Origin: Lucifuga dentata
Lineage: Eukaryota; Chordata; Actinopteri; Ophidiiformes; Bythitidae
DNA length: 64,000 bases
Assembly (NCBI GenBank): GCA_014773175.1
Contig: VXCM01002193.1
Span: 1-64,000, forward strand
Direction: 5' to 3'
The notes below the pieces were generated by a model. It was not told the origin of the DNA. It saw only the letters and a program-made list of their open reading frames with translations, and did no database searches. Shown here one piece after another: positions 27,794 through 42,424 of this stretch; position 1 is the first letter of the stretch, and each line of letters starts with the position of its first letter. Both the position numbers and the translations under genes were made by a program.

Positions 27794-27970
27794 CAGAGGT
27801 GGATAGAGTAACCAGAAACTGTACTCAAGTAAAAGTATTGTTACTTTAGAATAACAGTGACTGAAGTATACAGAGTAATCACCAAATAATTACTTGAGTG
27901 TGGGTAAGAAATATATATATTAAAAAGATTATTTGAGTAGTGAGTAACTTTGATCAAGCTTTCTTTTGAA
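27794..27970. mobile_element. hAT-like element left end
   Basis: Starts CAGAGGTGGATAGAGTAACC, continuing AGAAACTGTACTCAAGTAAA, AGTATTGTTACTTTAGAA. It resembles the common fish hAT terminus CAGAGGTGGGTAGAGTA. The right end was not found; the element may extend to about 28640. Confidence 0.45.
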
Positions 27971-29918
27971 TAATCAACAAGCTATAAAGTGCTCGTCTGA
28001 GGAAAAAAAATGCAAAGTAGCCATAGTAGCTTCTAATACAATCCAAATCATATCATATAAAGAAACAGTAGACAGTAATAAATCAAATATTTACCACATA
28101 ACAAATCACGACAATTCTGGCCTGGCCCCAAGACAGTTAGCTAGGTTAGCTTCATGAATTTACTCAGAATAGAACAGGAAAACTTGAGTTAGCATTAGCA
28201 GCAGCAGCTAGTTAAGTAGCTAACATTGCAGCTTACCGCCACGTTTCCTCAAGTTCCATGTTGAGTTCTTAGAAGCTGAAATGTCCACATTTTTAGCGAG
28301 ACAAAGATGGCAACATATTATGCTGTTGGTTTTGGTAGACTGGGGGGGGTCAGTATGACCAGAAGAAAATGCCAGTGCTGGTGAGCATCTAATAAAATAA
28401 AGGGCTAAATATTTTCTCAGGAGTTGGTGGAAAACAAAACCTAGTCAAAGGGAGATGCACATTGGACTTACATTCATCAGGTGGACTGAAACACGTCTGT
28501 GTGCTGACGATGTTGCTGTGTATGTAGGTAATTGTTTGCTAACATGTTAGCCATAACAGCTTGATAAGTGTATGTCAGGGCTGCGTGTCCGTCATCTTAT
28601 TTTGAACACTCTACAACCCTCTAGCGGCCAAAAGTCTGTTGATGCTGCGTTAAATTATGTTGATTTCCTTTTTGAGACTTTTCTGAACCCACAGACACAC
28701 AATTGCTCAATCAGTCAAAGCCTTTAAGATGAATCTGTGGCTTGAGAAAAACTGATAACATCTTCTCTTCCTCTTATGTGGGTTAGAGTATTCTCAAAAT
28801 AGCAACATGTCTATGAAGATTCCATGCCAATAACTAGAGTTGCTCAAGTAGTGTGTGAGGACAAGCAACACAGGAGCTGATTTTGCTCTTTAAAAAGAGC
28901 AGATGTGAGTAACAAAAAAAGTTAACAATCATTCTTCTTCTTCACTCTTCTGAATACAGCCTCAGTCTGTCGTTATCATTACAACACGGTTTGCCCTCGT
29001 AAAATCATATGAATTAGGCCTGTGACCCATTTTTGGAAACAGTTATCTAGTTTAAGAAGTCAATCTGTGATATAGTCTGTAAATTACAGGAATGAAGTCA
29101 CTGATCATCATCTGACTGATAGCACATCGTGGCATATATGATTAGCCATTCACTCGCTCATATTGTAGATCCATGCAGCTGCCTGAATCTGTGAATACAC
29201 ACTATGTCTTGATTGAATCAGGTCGAATGGGTCCTAATTCTGCCACAGTATGTCTCTCACTTAACTAACCAGCCATGTTTTGGGATCTGACGGTATTTTT
29301 CACTCCTGGAATAGCTCTTCTCTGCAGTAAGTGGAGTGTGAAGTCGTTTTTCTTCACCAAAGGGTGAAATGAGGAAGCGTCGTGTTATGAATAATGCTAA
29401 TAGGTTAGGTGCTTCTAGCGTGCGTAAACGTGCATCACTTAAAAATGAAAAAGGCAGACGTGAGGTGGGAAAGTAAAAATGTTAAGTTCACACTTCAGAA
29501 TTTATAAGAAAAGCTCTTAATTTTATGTAAAAAGCAGCACATTAATCTTTTATTTTTTTTTCCCTGCTCACCAGTAAAATGTTTTCACTTTCTAAGCTTT
29601 ACCATATTTCACTAATTATGCCCCTGCAGCTGCAGCTGCCTCTTCCTGCCTTCAACCAAATCTGTGCTTTTCAGAATAACAAAGGCATTCATACCAAATT
29701 GGCATCCAATAAGGACCCTTAATGCATGCCTTTCTTTCATCTCAGCTGCAAGATTTATAATTTTAAGAAGAAAAAAAAAGACCAGAACTGGATTTTTTTT
29801 TAATGATCCAATAATTTTTCTGCCCTATTTCTCAAAGACACAGCAGGGTTGCAAATTGGGGGTGTTCTGCTGTTTCATAGTTCTGAGTATACAAAATGCT
29901 TCAAGGAATTTCCTGCTA

Positions 29919-29983
<65 letters not shown>

Positions 29984-32489
29984 CTCACAGTGGTGTCTCT
30001 TTCATGACACTGTTAAATCCCTGCTAATGTGTGTGTGCGGTTTAACCCACAGCATTGCTGTCGCTGAGACTCACAACAATAGAAACAAGGGAAGCAGGAA
30101 CTGAATGACTCATTAACAGAGACAAAAAAAAATCAGCATTATCCAAACCAAATGTTCAATTTTCTTTTTTTATTCACAAAAACAGCTAAATTCAAAACTC
30201 TTAGCATCTTAAGTGCCAGTTTCCAAACCATTACATCACCTAGATAAATAATCTTAAAAAAATCTTCCACTACTAGTACAGCTAGATGTTCTAACAGTAC
30301 AGACTTATGATCATCACTCATATTGATAAACTATATACTTTCCATGTCTAAAATAGCAGATAAATGATTTTGGGACAAAAGTCACGAAAAAATACCACAA
30401 ATATGATTACTTTCCATGCGCCTGCTTTCTCTTATTTTCAGAAAATATGATTTTAAATTGAATATAAGATTAAATAACATGGATGGATGGATGGTGAATA
30501 TATGCTGCGCAGTGTTCCCATATAGAGGAGTACCACATAACCTCCTTGTGAACTCGGCTGTCTGGATGAATTATGTGGGTCTAATCGGTGACCCCCCGAG
30601 AGTCTAATTCAAACACATTGCTAGTGTGTGTTGAGGGGCTGGAGGGAGGGACACGCTATTGTTCAGCCCGGCTCACTGGCTGTTGTTTTAATGACATATG
30701 AGAGATTAATGGCGATCTAATGACTGCGGGGAGGACACGGCGCAACAATAGAGTCCTGGTACTGTGCAGGCCAAGTACATTAGTCAGTCAAGACAACTCT
30801 CTGCATGGATGCACACACACACATACATGCACAACACATAAACATCCACACCGAACATTCTGCTGCTCCCCAGACATACACATATTCATATTTACAGGGA
30901 CACATGCATTCAAAGCGAAAATCAAAGTGATGTGGATCGATTTGTCAGTGAAGAAGTTTTGCAGAGACACCTCCCCTTGTCTCGTCACATGCAAAACAAA
31001 CCAGGCTAATCCTCCAACCCTGGGCAACCCCCCAGTGTGACAAAAGAAAAAAAAAAGAAAGCTAATTTATGCACTGGCAGCGTGATGCGTGTGCGAGGAG
31101 CATGAGTGGGGCTGGATGCTCACTTGTGGATCGCGGTAATTGTGATATGGTTGCTAGGATGTTTGAGGGTAATGAATGTCTTGTTGATGCAGTTTGTCAT
31201 AACCCACGCCATCCATGGCTGGTTGAGGTACAGGGCGTACTAGTTAAACACGGACACATTGGCCCTGCCATGATGTATGAGCCAAGCAGGCTGAAGGTAT
31301 TAGTCATTTGATGATAGGAAGGGAAGGAAAGTACCAAGCTGGTGTGGGTGTTAAATAAGATTGTGGGTTAAACTAGGCAGCGTGAAAGAAACCTCTCGAC
31401 TTAGTAGCATTCTGAGGAAAGTCTGTTGCCTCAGTACTGATGCGGTAGGGGGTTGGGGTTGTAGCTGTCTAATAAAAAAAAAAAAAAAAAAAAAAAAAAG
31501 CTCATGTTAAAATCCAAAAAGTGAAATACAAGACAAATCCTGTTTCATTTCAGCGGAAAGTGTCTGTATTCGTGAGGCCTAATTGAAAGGAAGCCTGCCT
31601 TGCATATGGAAGTGGTACAAAGAACCAGAAATGAGATAGTTCTTAATGCATTCACTGACAGATGTTAACCTTTGATTTCCCCCACTTACATCAGAAATGA
31701 CTGCTTGGAATGACAGTCACAAGTCAACAGTCTCTGATGTCTGCATGTCTGTTTGTGCTGCTGGAGTTGCTACACTCAGGGTGGGGAAAGATGGAGACGG
31801 AGAGCACGAGAGCAGAAAACCCTAGAGACTCACAAAAAAGTAGATACTGTAGGTAGAAACAGAGCTGTGAAGAATTTATTAGCTTTCATCAATGTACTTT
31901 ACTTCCATGTGATTGCTTCAGCGATACACAGTACATACTTTTTAGAAATTGAATTAAGTTGATGGAAAGAGGCAGACAGAATAAAACAAAAATGCTCTGC
32001 GAGGAGGGCGAGATAAATAAAAGCATCAATCAGATCAGAGATCCATGAGAATAATCAACAGAAATGGAGTCATGCACAAGCTGAAAACATTAACAACACA
32101 AATCAAGATTTGTGAGGCAAACAGGGCATGGGGATGTTTCTGTAACCGCATCAACATTCAGCAAGCAGACAGGGTGAAAACTGAAACCCCAACAGACCAA
32201 GACATGATGTAGTCTGAGTAAGAGAAGCAACTTCAATCCCAGACATGCCTGAATGTGTGAGGGATGTCAGAAGTCACTGTGGGAAATGTAGGAAATGACT
32301 TACTGAAATAGAAATAGATGAAGAAAGTAAAAAAGTCAATTAGAACACTTTATCACAAAACTGGAAAGCACTAGAGAGCTCATACCTTCTCCATGCCTGC
32401 ACAATCCTTTGAATTTGTTGTTGCATCAAAATACACAGTATTTGATACCTAAATTCTGCCTTAGAATAAATATGATGTATTTGTAAAAC

Positions 32490-32762
32490 TAGTGCAATGC
32501 CCATTGAAAACATACCTGTTCGGACCGGGCTGGACTTTATGGTGTGCGCTGCAGCCTGCTGTAAGTAGCCCTGGAGAGGAGCATATGCTGCCGCACGGAC
32601 TATTTTTTACCGCCACAGCTCAATTCGAGAACCACTCATCCAAACAACTTCACACACGACACTGGACGTCCTTGAGTCCTGAGCATTAAACCTGCTGAAT
32701 TTCAACTTCATACATGCCAGGTTCTAGAGATCAGTGGACAGAGATTTCTGGCTTTATAGTAA
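32490..32762. repeat. Internal fragment of the same hAT-like family
   Basis: Matches 21030-21420 with substitutions: ACCTGTTCGG, GAGCATATGCTGCCGC, CTCATCCAAACAACTTCACA and TGAATTTCAACTTCATACA. No terminal repeats recognised, so probably a truncated copy. Confidence 0.6.
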
Positions 32763-32890
32763 GATACATTTTATATGTTTTCTCATGTTAACAGTGCCAC
32801 CTACAGGAGGGTTGCAATAGCATTGCGCAATCGTATTGTGCCACCATGGTGGAGCAAACGCATAACGGTCTGTCAGACCAACTACGGGCA

Positions 32891-32894
32891 GACA

Positions 32895-32934
<40 letters not shown>
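32891..32934. repeat. CA microsatellite
   Basis: CA units with one TA interruption, in intron 1. Confidence 0.95.
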
Positions 32935-32939
<5 letters not shown>

Positions 32940-34839
32940 ATATCAGATGTTTTCATGAGCAAGCACAATTATTACCTACTTGCATCATGTACATCATCAC
33001 CTCTGTAGTTACTTTACTCTGATCTCTTCATCTCCAGTCACATTTCTGCTAAAAACGTGACAGTGATCTGTACATTATTTTGATATTCACATGGAGGATA
33101 ACCAGGATGTTCAGACTTTTATTACTGCCATTGACATTTTGAAAAGATACTTTTATGGACCATAATGGCTTACTTAAAGTTTCTGGTTTATATTTTGTTA
33201 TGATAGTTTACCTACGCCAGGCTAATGGGATTGAATAATGGCAAATATATTTTATTATCTCTTATACACGCTGCCTTTCCTTTTACTTGTATTTGTTTAC
33301 ATTTCATATATTGACTTTATCTTTCATTCACACCCATATTTAATAAAATATAGAAAAATATAGAAATAGAATATAGAAATAGAATAGAATATAGAAAAAT
33401 AAAGGCTTTACATAACCTATTATAGCATAAATTGCAAAGGTAGTATGTAATCTTACTTTTCATAAAATAAGTCTACAAAAAAGCAACAGAATGACCCGAT
33501 GATTGAATACATTTAGTGTTAGCATCCTAACTAAAGCTAGATAGTGCTAACTGGCTAATAAGGTGTCACATACAGCTATTGAAACTCTTGAGAACAGATA
33601 ATGTTATCAACAAAAAAGAACACATAGAAACATGAATGACAGTATAATTTTTCTTACCAGTGACAAAGTATCATACAAACTCCAGCGGCATCAATCTGCT
33701 TGCTGTCAGATCAGCTCTTGAGATGTTATTTAGCCATTGTCTCCGGCGCTCAGTGGATATGACTTCATCTCTCCTTTCTGGGTCATTATTATTTACAATT
33801 CTAGGTATTCGAAAGAAGCCTTTAACTTTGTCTCAAATGCTGTTATTTTGCACAGTCAACAACTGTGCATCCAACCCATGATGGTTAAGCGACCAAATCA
33901 GGCATAATAACAGTGAACTGATACAGAGGCTCTGCATTCTTGCTCCAACATGGCATCCGGGATGCTTCGCTTGGCATGTAAACGTCATATGTGAACAGCA
34001 TGCAACCCTCCTATAGGCTGAAAGCCATGAAATTTTACATGCTTGCTTGAAGTTGCATGTCATCTAAATTTTGTTTAAATTAAAAATGCATTCAAGAGTT
34101 TTGGTAGTTAAAGAGAAATAGGCCACGCCCCTTCAGAATTTATTAACCAAATACCAGAAAGAGGTATTTAAATAAAGAAAAGGTTTTGGCATGGCTCCTT
34201 CAGATATGTTTAAATTTTGCGATTGCTGACTGAGACTTATTGGAGTGGATAAATGTGGATGTGGCCTTCAGTGATTCGTCTTGAACTAAAGAAAAAATGA
34301 TTTTTTTTTTTTTTTTTTTTGCTTCTCTGTCTCATCTCCTCACCTTCAAAGGCTTTATAAATAGCCACATGGTGGTGGTGTTTCTACCAAAAGTGAGTAA
34401 CACAACCTCCCTCATAGAGGTAAAATGAAATAAAATCTCTGTTTCTTGTACCCTTTATGAGTAGGCGAGATTGGCTACAGAGCAGCAGAGACAGTAGAGA
34501 TTCAGCATTTGGCTGAAGGACACTTCACTTTAGCCATGCAGATGCTTTCGGATGGGGGGCTTGAGTGCAGGTTGGCCAGCTGAAAGAGAACCTTTGCAAG
34601 ATGATATGCCACAATGTCAGCTCGACACTTTAAGCTGCTACTATGGTTCATGTGTGTAGGAAGCTTTGCTGCTGCTGTGTGATTACTGAAGAAAACACTT
34701 TAAGCTCGACACTTTTTTAGCTAAAGGCTTTGCACGTTTAGAACTTTTAACACTTGCTGTGAAAGCTGCAACTCAGAAGCTGCAAAGGCCTTTTGTGAAG
34801 ATTCTCAGTGAAAACAGGCTAATCCTCTGCAGACAGATA

Positions 34840-35290
34840 CCACATGATGCAGAGGCCTGACCCGAGCGAGCTCCTCAGCGTCCGCCCAGACAGCAGCCAT
34901 TTAATCTAGATCTCATGTTGTTGTGCGATCCTCCTCACGCAGAACTAATTGGGTATTTTGCGAGAGCCCGGATCCGTGAAAAACCGCGAAGGACGCTCGT
35001 CGCGGCCACACTCGGACATGCACGCAAACACAGACAGGAAGAGCTGAACCCATTTCAGTTAAAAGGCGCGCCAAGCTTTCCTCCTGTAGAGAGTAGATTC
35101 TCCTTGAACTGTTGCCATGGCTTATCACACACTCACACGCACACAACACACACATGCACCGCTAGTACCACACACTGACACAAACACACATCTCCCCCTC
35201 TCTCCCTTTTCCTCTGATTTGCATTTTGGTTAACACTCTAATTGCCTCTCATTAAATACCTTGTCACTTTGATTAATTGGTGCAATACAG
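34840..35290. promoter_or_regulatory. Candidate conserved non-coding element in intron 1
   Basis: A GC-richer block (34860-35060) with CCATTTAATCTAGATCTC and AGAACTAATTGGGTA, and an ATTAAAT/GATTAATT-rich end near 35215-35280. A CA-rich stretch at 35127-35175 interrupts it. Proposed from texture only. Confidence 0.18.
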
Positions 35291-35910
35291 AAATGGAAAA
35301 CAGCAGAGCATTACAATGCACAGCGAACAGTTGCTGATTGGAAAAGAGAAACAAGCCCAGTTAAAAAGTGGCACCGAACAACAAAAGCAGCAAATCTTCA
35401 ATATTTCCTTATGCTCATTTAAACTTAAGTCAAGAGTTTTTCCTCATCCTGAATCAAGTAGAAGTGGATTAAGAACATGCAGTGCAAACATTTCAAAATT
35501 AAACCCCTACATCACTCATTCTCAAAGTCCAGACTCTAGTCCACATCCAGACCGAACTACAGTTGTCTCTGGACTCTTGAGCAAATTATACTTTTCATAT
35601 GTATTATTTGTAATATCTGCCAGACATCGCTGCGATACAGCCAGTCAAAATTCTCCACTTTCTCCACTGTGGAGAAAGCAAAACCAAAGTGCGAATGCTC
35701 CACTGTCTGTGTGAGAACGTCTACTCTGCTTTCGTTTGGTCTAATCACATTCAGCATCCTATCATTTCCATGACAACAATGGGTTGACATGGCGTTGGTT
35801 CCCATTGAGAGTTGCTAGTTTCGTCAGCAATGTGCACCCCAGTCTAACCCTGGCTTCACTAACATTAATAAAAGGACCTTTGTCTTATTGAAAATTTTCT
35901 CCGTGTATCT

Positions 35911-36493
35911 TTAAAGGACCATACCATCCATTTTGCATGTTTGAGCATAATATATTCAGTTTTCATACATGTAACGTTACTGACAATCATTTCCCAAAGG
36001 ATAAAACCGTATTTCAGCTTTCCTGATATTTTGCAAAATCTCTTAATCTTTCAAAATCAAGTATTCAAGTGATACACCCACCTTAAAAATCCATGTTTCT
36101 CCTGCTAATAGTTACACAGCCTTATGAAGTCACGGTCCTTTAAATTTTTCCATAAACTCAGGTCTTCTTTTGGGACTATATTCTCCGGTGGAGACATACA
36201 TTTACTCCACGCTTTTTGTTGTGCTTAAATGCTAAAAAAAAAAAGAAAAAACCCTGAATACACATCTTGTTGGTGATAATGGATTATGTATCCCAAGAAC
36301 ATTTCAAGTATCAACAAGTTGATTTTAATACCAGAATGAACTGAAACCAATAGCGATCTGGAAGGTAGGAAAAACATTTTTAATTCACCGTTCCAGTAAT
36401 ATGCTTTGGGAAATGATGATTGTCAGTAACGTTACGTGTATGAAAATATAATATATTAGGCTCAAACATGCAAAATGGGTGGTATGGTCCATT
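35911..36493 (+). mobile_element. TTAA MITE family, subfamily I copy
   Basis: Starts TTAAAGGACCATACCATCC and carries the full left TIR. The right TIR is complete up to GGTGGTATGGTCC, but its terminal TTTAA has changed to ATTGG. Internal marker CTTCTTTTGGGACTATATTC is shared with the copies at 50841 and 53940. Confidence 0.82.
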
Positions 36494-38148
36494 GGGATTT
36501 GTATTTGAGTATGCATGCTCTAAATAAAAATATGAACATTGAAATCTGTAGAATATATCTGCTTTAAATGTTGAACTTTGGTTGATGTTCAGATATGATA
36601 TTCAGAGATCTCATTGAGTTTAAAAAAACATAGAAAGAGATTATATAAACCCTTGCATTTGGTTTTACTAGTTCCTCCTGGATGGTTGTCATACAAGTAT
36701 CAACGATGATGTGATTCAGCTGACCGGACATGGCCCACCAGTTGCGCAACCTGTCACTCAAACGTATGAAACCGTCATCATGTTCGCCTCTGTCGCATTC
36801 GGTGACACCACGTCAGAGACTTTTATTATTGAAATGAGACATTTATGATGGCGGGCCCTCGCCGGCATGAGAGCGGGTTCCTGAATCACCTCAGCGCAGT
36901 TGAGGAGGAAGAGAAATGAGATCTGGCAGATTATCATAACACGCCACCTGAGCTTCCTTCTTCATCACAATACGTCAATTTCAGTGAACGGGGAAAACAA
37001 TTCGACGAGTATTGAAGTGAAGTTCACAGGAATCATTGTCGAGGGGATTGTGGTGAAAAGCTCGCTGGTGGTGTTGAGTGCTCTATCTCTTCAGGGGCAG
37101 ACGGGTGTGTGTTAAATAGAGAGCGGGTCTCTCCTGGGTAGCCTTTTGTTTTGTGCTCTATTGTGTGTTTTTTCAGTGGGAGATACACTGACAACATGCA
37201 GTCAAACATGGCCAATGCAAACAACTGCATTGTAGCTGTTTTAAGCCCATTAGGGTTGACGTAATGCATGTTTAAAATGTGTGTGTGTGTGCGTTTGTGC
37301 GTGTGTGCTTGTGAGATTCCATTTGCCCACAATGACACTGCATCTGTCAGATTTAGCTGCAAGGTTGAGTGGTTTCCATCACTCTCTTATCTCTGCACAG
37401 CACAACACATTCACGTGCAAACACACTCATATGTTCACGCTTACTCTTATCTCTGTGCTTTCTTTATCTCTACTTTTTGTATCTAAGGAGAGGAAACAAC
37501 ATGGAGCAATCTTAGCATCCAAACGATAAAAATCCAGCGCTGAATGTGATATATTTAAAGGTTGACATGCTGCTGTTTTTTTTTTGTTTTTTGTTTTTTT
37601 TTTAGCACTTTGAAAGCCTCGGGCCTGTCAGTCATTGGCTTTCACTCTGCTACTTTCAACCCTGTCTCAACACATGTAACAGCCATTTCCACCACACGGT
37701 CCACTAGTAACCCCTCATGGTCAATGATGTGTGTGATTGCTGCATCACGGGCAGCAAAATGTTGAAATGTTAGCCGAAACCTGCAATCCACATGGCATCA
37801 CAGTTACAGTAAAATATCAAAATCAGAATCCTTCAAACAATCCAGCAGACGTGGCCCGAGCAAGGCGTCTGAAATTACATGGCGAATTGAGGATCCCAGA
37901 TTATGTGAAACCCTGTCTGCAAAAAAAACAACTGCATACTTTGCCAAAAATTCAAAGCCAGACATTTACTATCAGTATCTTAAAATCAGAAAAAAATAGC
38001 ATACAAATTCACTGTAGAGACATCATCCTCTGGGTCTATATCCATGTCCATAAATGTTGGCCCTCTTCCAGCATGTTGTCATAACTGGCACCTAATTCAC
38101 TCAGCGGCGAGCTTACGAAACGAGAATATCCAAACAGGTGAGAGAAGC

Positions 38149-38730
38149 TTAAAGGACCATACCACCCATTTTGCATGTTTGAGCCTGACATGTAATGTTA
38201 CTGACAAGCATTTCCCAAAACATAGTACTAGAACAGTGAGTTAAAAATGTTTTTCCTACCTTCCAGACCGCCATTGGTTTCAGTTCATTCTGGTACGCTA
38301 TTAAAATCAACTTGTTGATACTTGAAACATTCTTGGGATCGGTAATCCATCATCACAAAAAACACGTATATTGAGGTTTTTTTGAAGTTTAGAAATTTTA
38401 GTGTTTAAGCACACAAAACTGCAGAGTGAATGTATGACTCCACCAGGGAATATAGTCCCAAAAGAAGAAATGCCTTTATGGAAAAATTTAAACGACCGTG
38501 ACTTCATAAGGCTGCATAATATTATTATATATTAGCAGGTGAAACCTCGATTTTTAAGGTGGGTGTATTGCTTGAATATTTGATTTTGAAAGATTAAGAG
38601 ATTTTGCAAAATAATCAGGAAAGCTGAAATACGGTTTTATCCTTTGGGAAGTGATTGTTAGTAATGTTACGTGTATGAAAATTGAAGAAATTAGCCTCAA
38701 ACATGCAAAATGGATAGTATGGTCCTTTAA
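38149..38730 (-). mobile_element. TTAA MITE family, subfamily I copy, inverted
   Basis: TTAA at both ends, TTAAAGGACCATACCACCC and GATAGTATGGTCCTTTAA. The left TIR has lost about 20 bases after TGAGCCT. Same orientation as the copy at 5747. Confidence 0.85.
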
Positions 38731-40531
38731 CTGGTGGAACAAACAGGCTCATGGTTTGCCCTAATGCTACTTAAATTATGACTTTTTCAAAAAAAAAAAA
38801 AAAAAANAAAAAAAAAAAAAAAAAGTACATTTCCGAATATTTTACATCCTTGTAACACAACTATTTGCAACAAGGAGTTCACCCTTGAGCACAAAGTCTT
38901 CATGGCACATCCTGGCTACAGTATATTTTAGTCTGTCAGATCCAGATGAGTGTCTGAATCTGGGCTAAATTGGAACTTGTTGACAATCCATCATAACACA
39001 CATATGCCTGAATTTTTTTTTTCATTAAGACTAGTGGCTAGGTTTTTGAGAAATAGGCAAAAATGTCAGCAAATGCTCTTTCTTGCAGTGTTAGCCCTCT
39101 ATACCCTGACAGGCTCTGACAGGTAAGGGACTGTGCAGAGCTCAATTTTGTGATATTTTGGTTTAAAAACTTTCAACAGAAAGACAAGATCTATATACTA
39201 TTTGAAAGCTACAATTATTCTGCTCAAAATGAGCTCCAAGCAATACATTCTACATCTGGACCCATGAGATCATCATAACTAACCACAGGAAAATATATTA
39301 GCCACCTGATCTTAGCTTTCCTGGTTTATAACATATGTCACTAAGGTCAACCACAATAAAGCTCATTGGACAGAATAGCTGAGTAATTAATTTGAAATAT
39401 ATGTCATTTAGGTGGAAATTCTTGCAACTTTCCCTTCACCCAGGTCCCACATATCTGCAAAATGTTATTTCAGACAAGCATGGAGGAGATAATAAGTTGG
39501 GAAGATAGACAGATACAGATAGTGTAGACAGAGAATTTATGTGGGAAAATAGCACAAAAAAACACTCAGTTTCTAAATCAGTAACAATGAAGAGACAACA
39601 GGCAGATAACATTTTGACTAAAGGCTTAGATTGATAACACGCACACGCTGCTCTCGCTTCACACACACATGCATGCAGACACAAAAGCGAGAACACACAC
39701 CGCTGCAGAAATCTCATTTTATCACGTAATTTCACATCCGAAAGTCCTATATTCTTAAAATTCCTGTTTCAGCCAGATTGTCGTTTTAGAAGCAAGAAAA
39801 AAAAATGACACTAATGCTGCAATACTGCAGAGATGACATGTTTTGCGTTCCCAAAGTGTAGCCCATCATCGTGAACCTTGACCTTTAGGAAGGAGCGTTT
39901 GGAAAGGCAACTAGGTTTGATTTAGGTTCTACTGGGAACCATTTTTATTGGCACTGGTAACCTTTAACTTGAGAGGTATATGAAGGCTTCGCTAGATCGT
40001 TGGTTCATTACACTCATCCCCGTGGACCACTGTGAGCCCTCACTATTTTTACTGTTCTCGTGGAGCTTCCGTGGGTTATATCCGATGATGTAATGAGCTG
40101 ATATTGTCTCCCTAAGAGTTTGGTCACAGGAGCACTGTTGAGGTTGTAATGAGAAAGAGGAGTTGTAATCAAAATAGAATTACTGTTGGATATTGATGGA
40201 ATCTGCACATGTACACGTCTCTGAGTACGTCTAAAGTACTTGCACTTATAGTACATATAGTGCATAGGAAGATGCCACTATATGACCAGATGAAACGATA
40301 ATCCTCGTAAGCAAAGTGACTTTGACAGAACGAACACGATACAGCAAAGGAAAATATAAATAAAATATTTTAATGGAAAGTATGAATAAAGTTTGATTTA
40401 CTCTGCCAAATAGCCAAAAAAATAGTTATAAAATGTAGGATATAAATCAAATTAAAATCCATTAAAAATTTGATAGAAGCAAAATTCATCTATATAATAA
40501 GGTTATGGCGTATGAAACAAACATATCTTGC

Positions 40532-41072
40532 TTAAAGGACCGTACTGGTGATTTTGCATGTTTAAGCCCAATAAATACAATCATTTTCCAAAACATAATA
40601 TTTTAGGTTTTAATGTTATTTTGCCATTCCCCTAATCTTTGAAAAATCAAATGTTCAGGTGATGCAGCCACTTAAAATTCAATGTTTCACCTGCTAATGT
40701 ACTCCTGAATGTAGAAAGGATGTCATTTTTAATTTTTCTGTAAAAGCCATCTTCTCCTGGGACTATACCTGGCGGAGAGATACATTTTCTTTCGTTCACC
40801 TCCATGTTGGACCAGTTAAATAAAGTTATGATAATGTCTTGTTTGCTGTGATGGATTACTTATTTCAAACCCGTTTCACATCTCACATAAAGTTGATTTT
40901 AACAGCGTACTTGAATGAACTGAAACCAACAGCATTCTGGAAGGCAGGAGAAACAATTCTAACATTTACGGCTCCAGTGGTATATTTTGGGAAATGTTAA
41001 AGTAACATAACATGTATGTGGGTTGTATTTACTGGGCTCAAACATGCAAAAACCACCATTATGGTCCTTTAA
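40532..41072 (+). mobile_element. TTAA MITE family, subfamily II copy
   Basis: TTAAAGGACCGTACTGGTG at the left and CACCATTATGGTCCTTTAA at the right. The interior matches the copy at 1263 more closely than the other copies (CATCTTCTCCTGGGACTATA). Non-coding. Confidence 0.82.
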
Positions 41073-41866
41073 TCCAACAAAAATCCTTCTCTAACATCAC
41101 TTCATCCTCTCCTTTTAGATTTAATGATCCCTATTATTTTGTAAAAATCAGCGTACGCCGCACAAATGTGCGATACACACCAACACACACCCACTTGTCA
41201 AACCAGCCCGTTCTGAGTCATTATCTTCAGTCTTATCACATCTGCTGGCTATTAATCAGCCCCCAGTTAGCTCATCAACAGGCAGGCTGAATGGAGGAAC
41301 AACAGCAGGTAAACACACTGCCAGGTGTAGCCGCACTCACTTCCTGCCTTCCAAAGCGTTCCCTCTGATTGGAGATTAATGTGTCCATCTGGAGCTCATT
41401 ACAACTTGTAAATGTTATGGAATTTTCTCGACTTTATTTCACGCTGGTTCAGATGAGATGTTAAAATGAAGGCAGAAGAAGAAATATTACGCAACCTGTT
41501 GGCCTCATAAACAGATAAGGTCACAGGTTCGGTCCCGTCATTGAGTAATTGGCATCATTTCTGCAGATGGCAGCCAAAGTTGTTCCTCATAAAAATGTCA
41601 GCAAATTTATGATGTTTGGGTCTGGCACACATTCCAGTTCACTTCCAGTCGGCCTGTACTGGCATCACAGGAAGACAGATGAACCGTACATGCATACATT
41701 ATGTCAAAGCCTCTGCTACTCAGGACGTCCTTCAGGCTAAAAACAACGCATTAGGTCTCAGTTTTTGTTTAATGGACAATATGTCTTCTACCTATTGTCC
41801 CACATATTGTTGCACTTAGAATGCAGATAGGTTGCATCTGGTTGTCATTTTTAATGGTGTTATTAG

Positions 41867-42414
41867 TAGGGATGCAATTTCAACACGGAAGTTCGAACAG
41901 TTTTGAAACACACGGATGCGTCCCGTTTCAATACGGTGCTCCAACAACTGTTTTGAAACTTTTCATGCAGTTTTCACGTAACGGTTTGAGAGGTGTGGCA
42001 AAATGCCACCACATGTACCACAATTTTCTTCAATGAATCAAGGGAAAGGTTTTATTGAAAACTGGTGTAGAACAATGGGCACAAATGAAAATGCAGACAT
42101 AATCGTCATCTCATAAGTATAATAAACAAAAAATTGTTGTCAGCTGCCATAACATAGATGCGATAACATAAATATTTATGTCATAAGGTCTATAAACCAT
42201 CAGCACAAAGTCTGCATCTCCTCAGTCACATATACAGTATATAATACAAGTCCTCAATCAGTAATTTATGGTTTGATTGCATCTGCACGAAAACCGTTTA
42301 TGTTTTCGAACAGGAGTAACATTGAACGAGACATTTTGAGACGTTTGGAAACATTTTGGAACAATATAGCTATATGTGTTGAGACGTTTCTGAGACTCGA
42401 AATTTCCATCCCTA
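41867..42414. mobile_element. hAT-like MITE with exact 8-bp target duplication
   Basis: Ends TAGGGATGCAATTTC and GAAATTTCCATCCCTA form a short inverted repeat. Both sides carry GTTATTAG (41859-41866 and 42415-42422), the 8-bp duplication expected of hAT. Length 548 bp. No transposase. Confidence 0.85.
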
Positions 42415-42424
42415 GTTATTAGTA

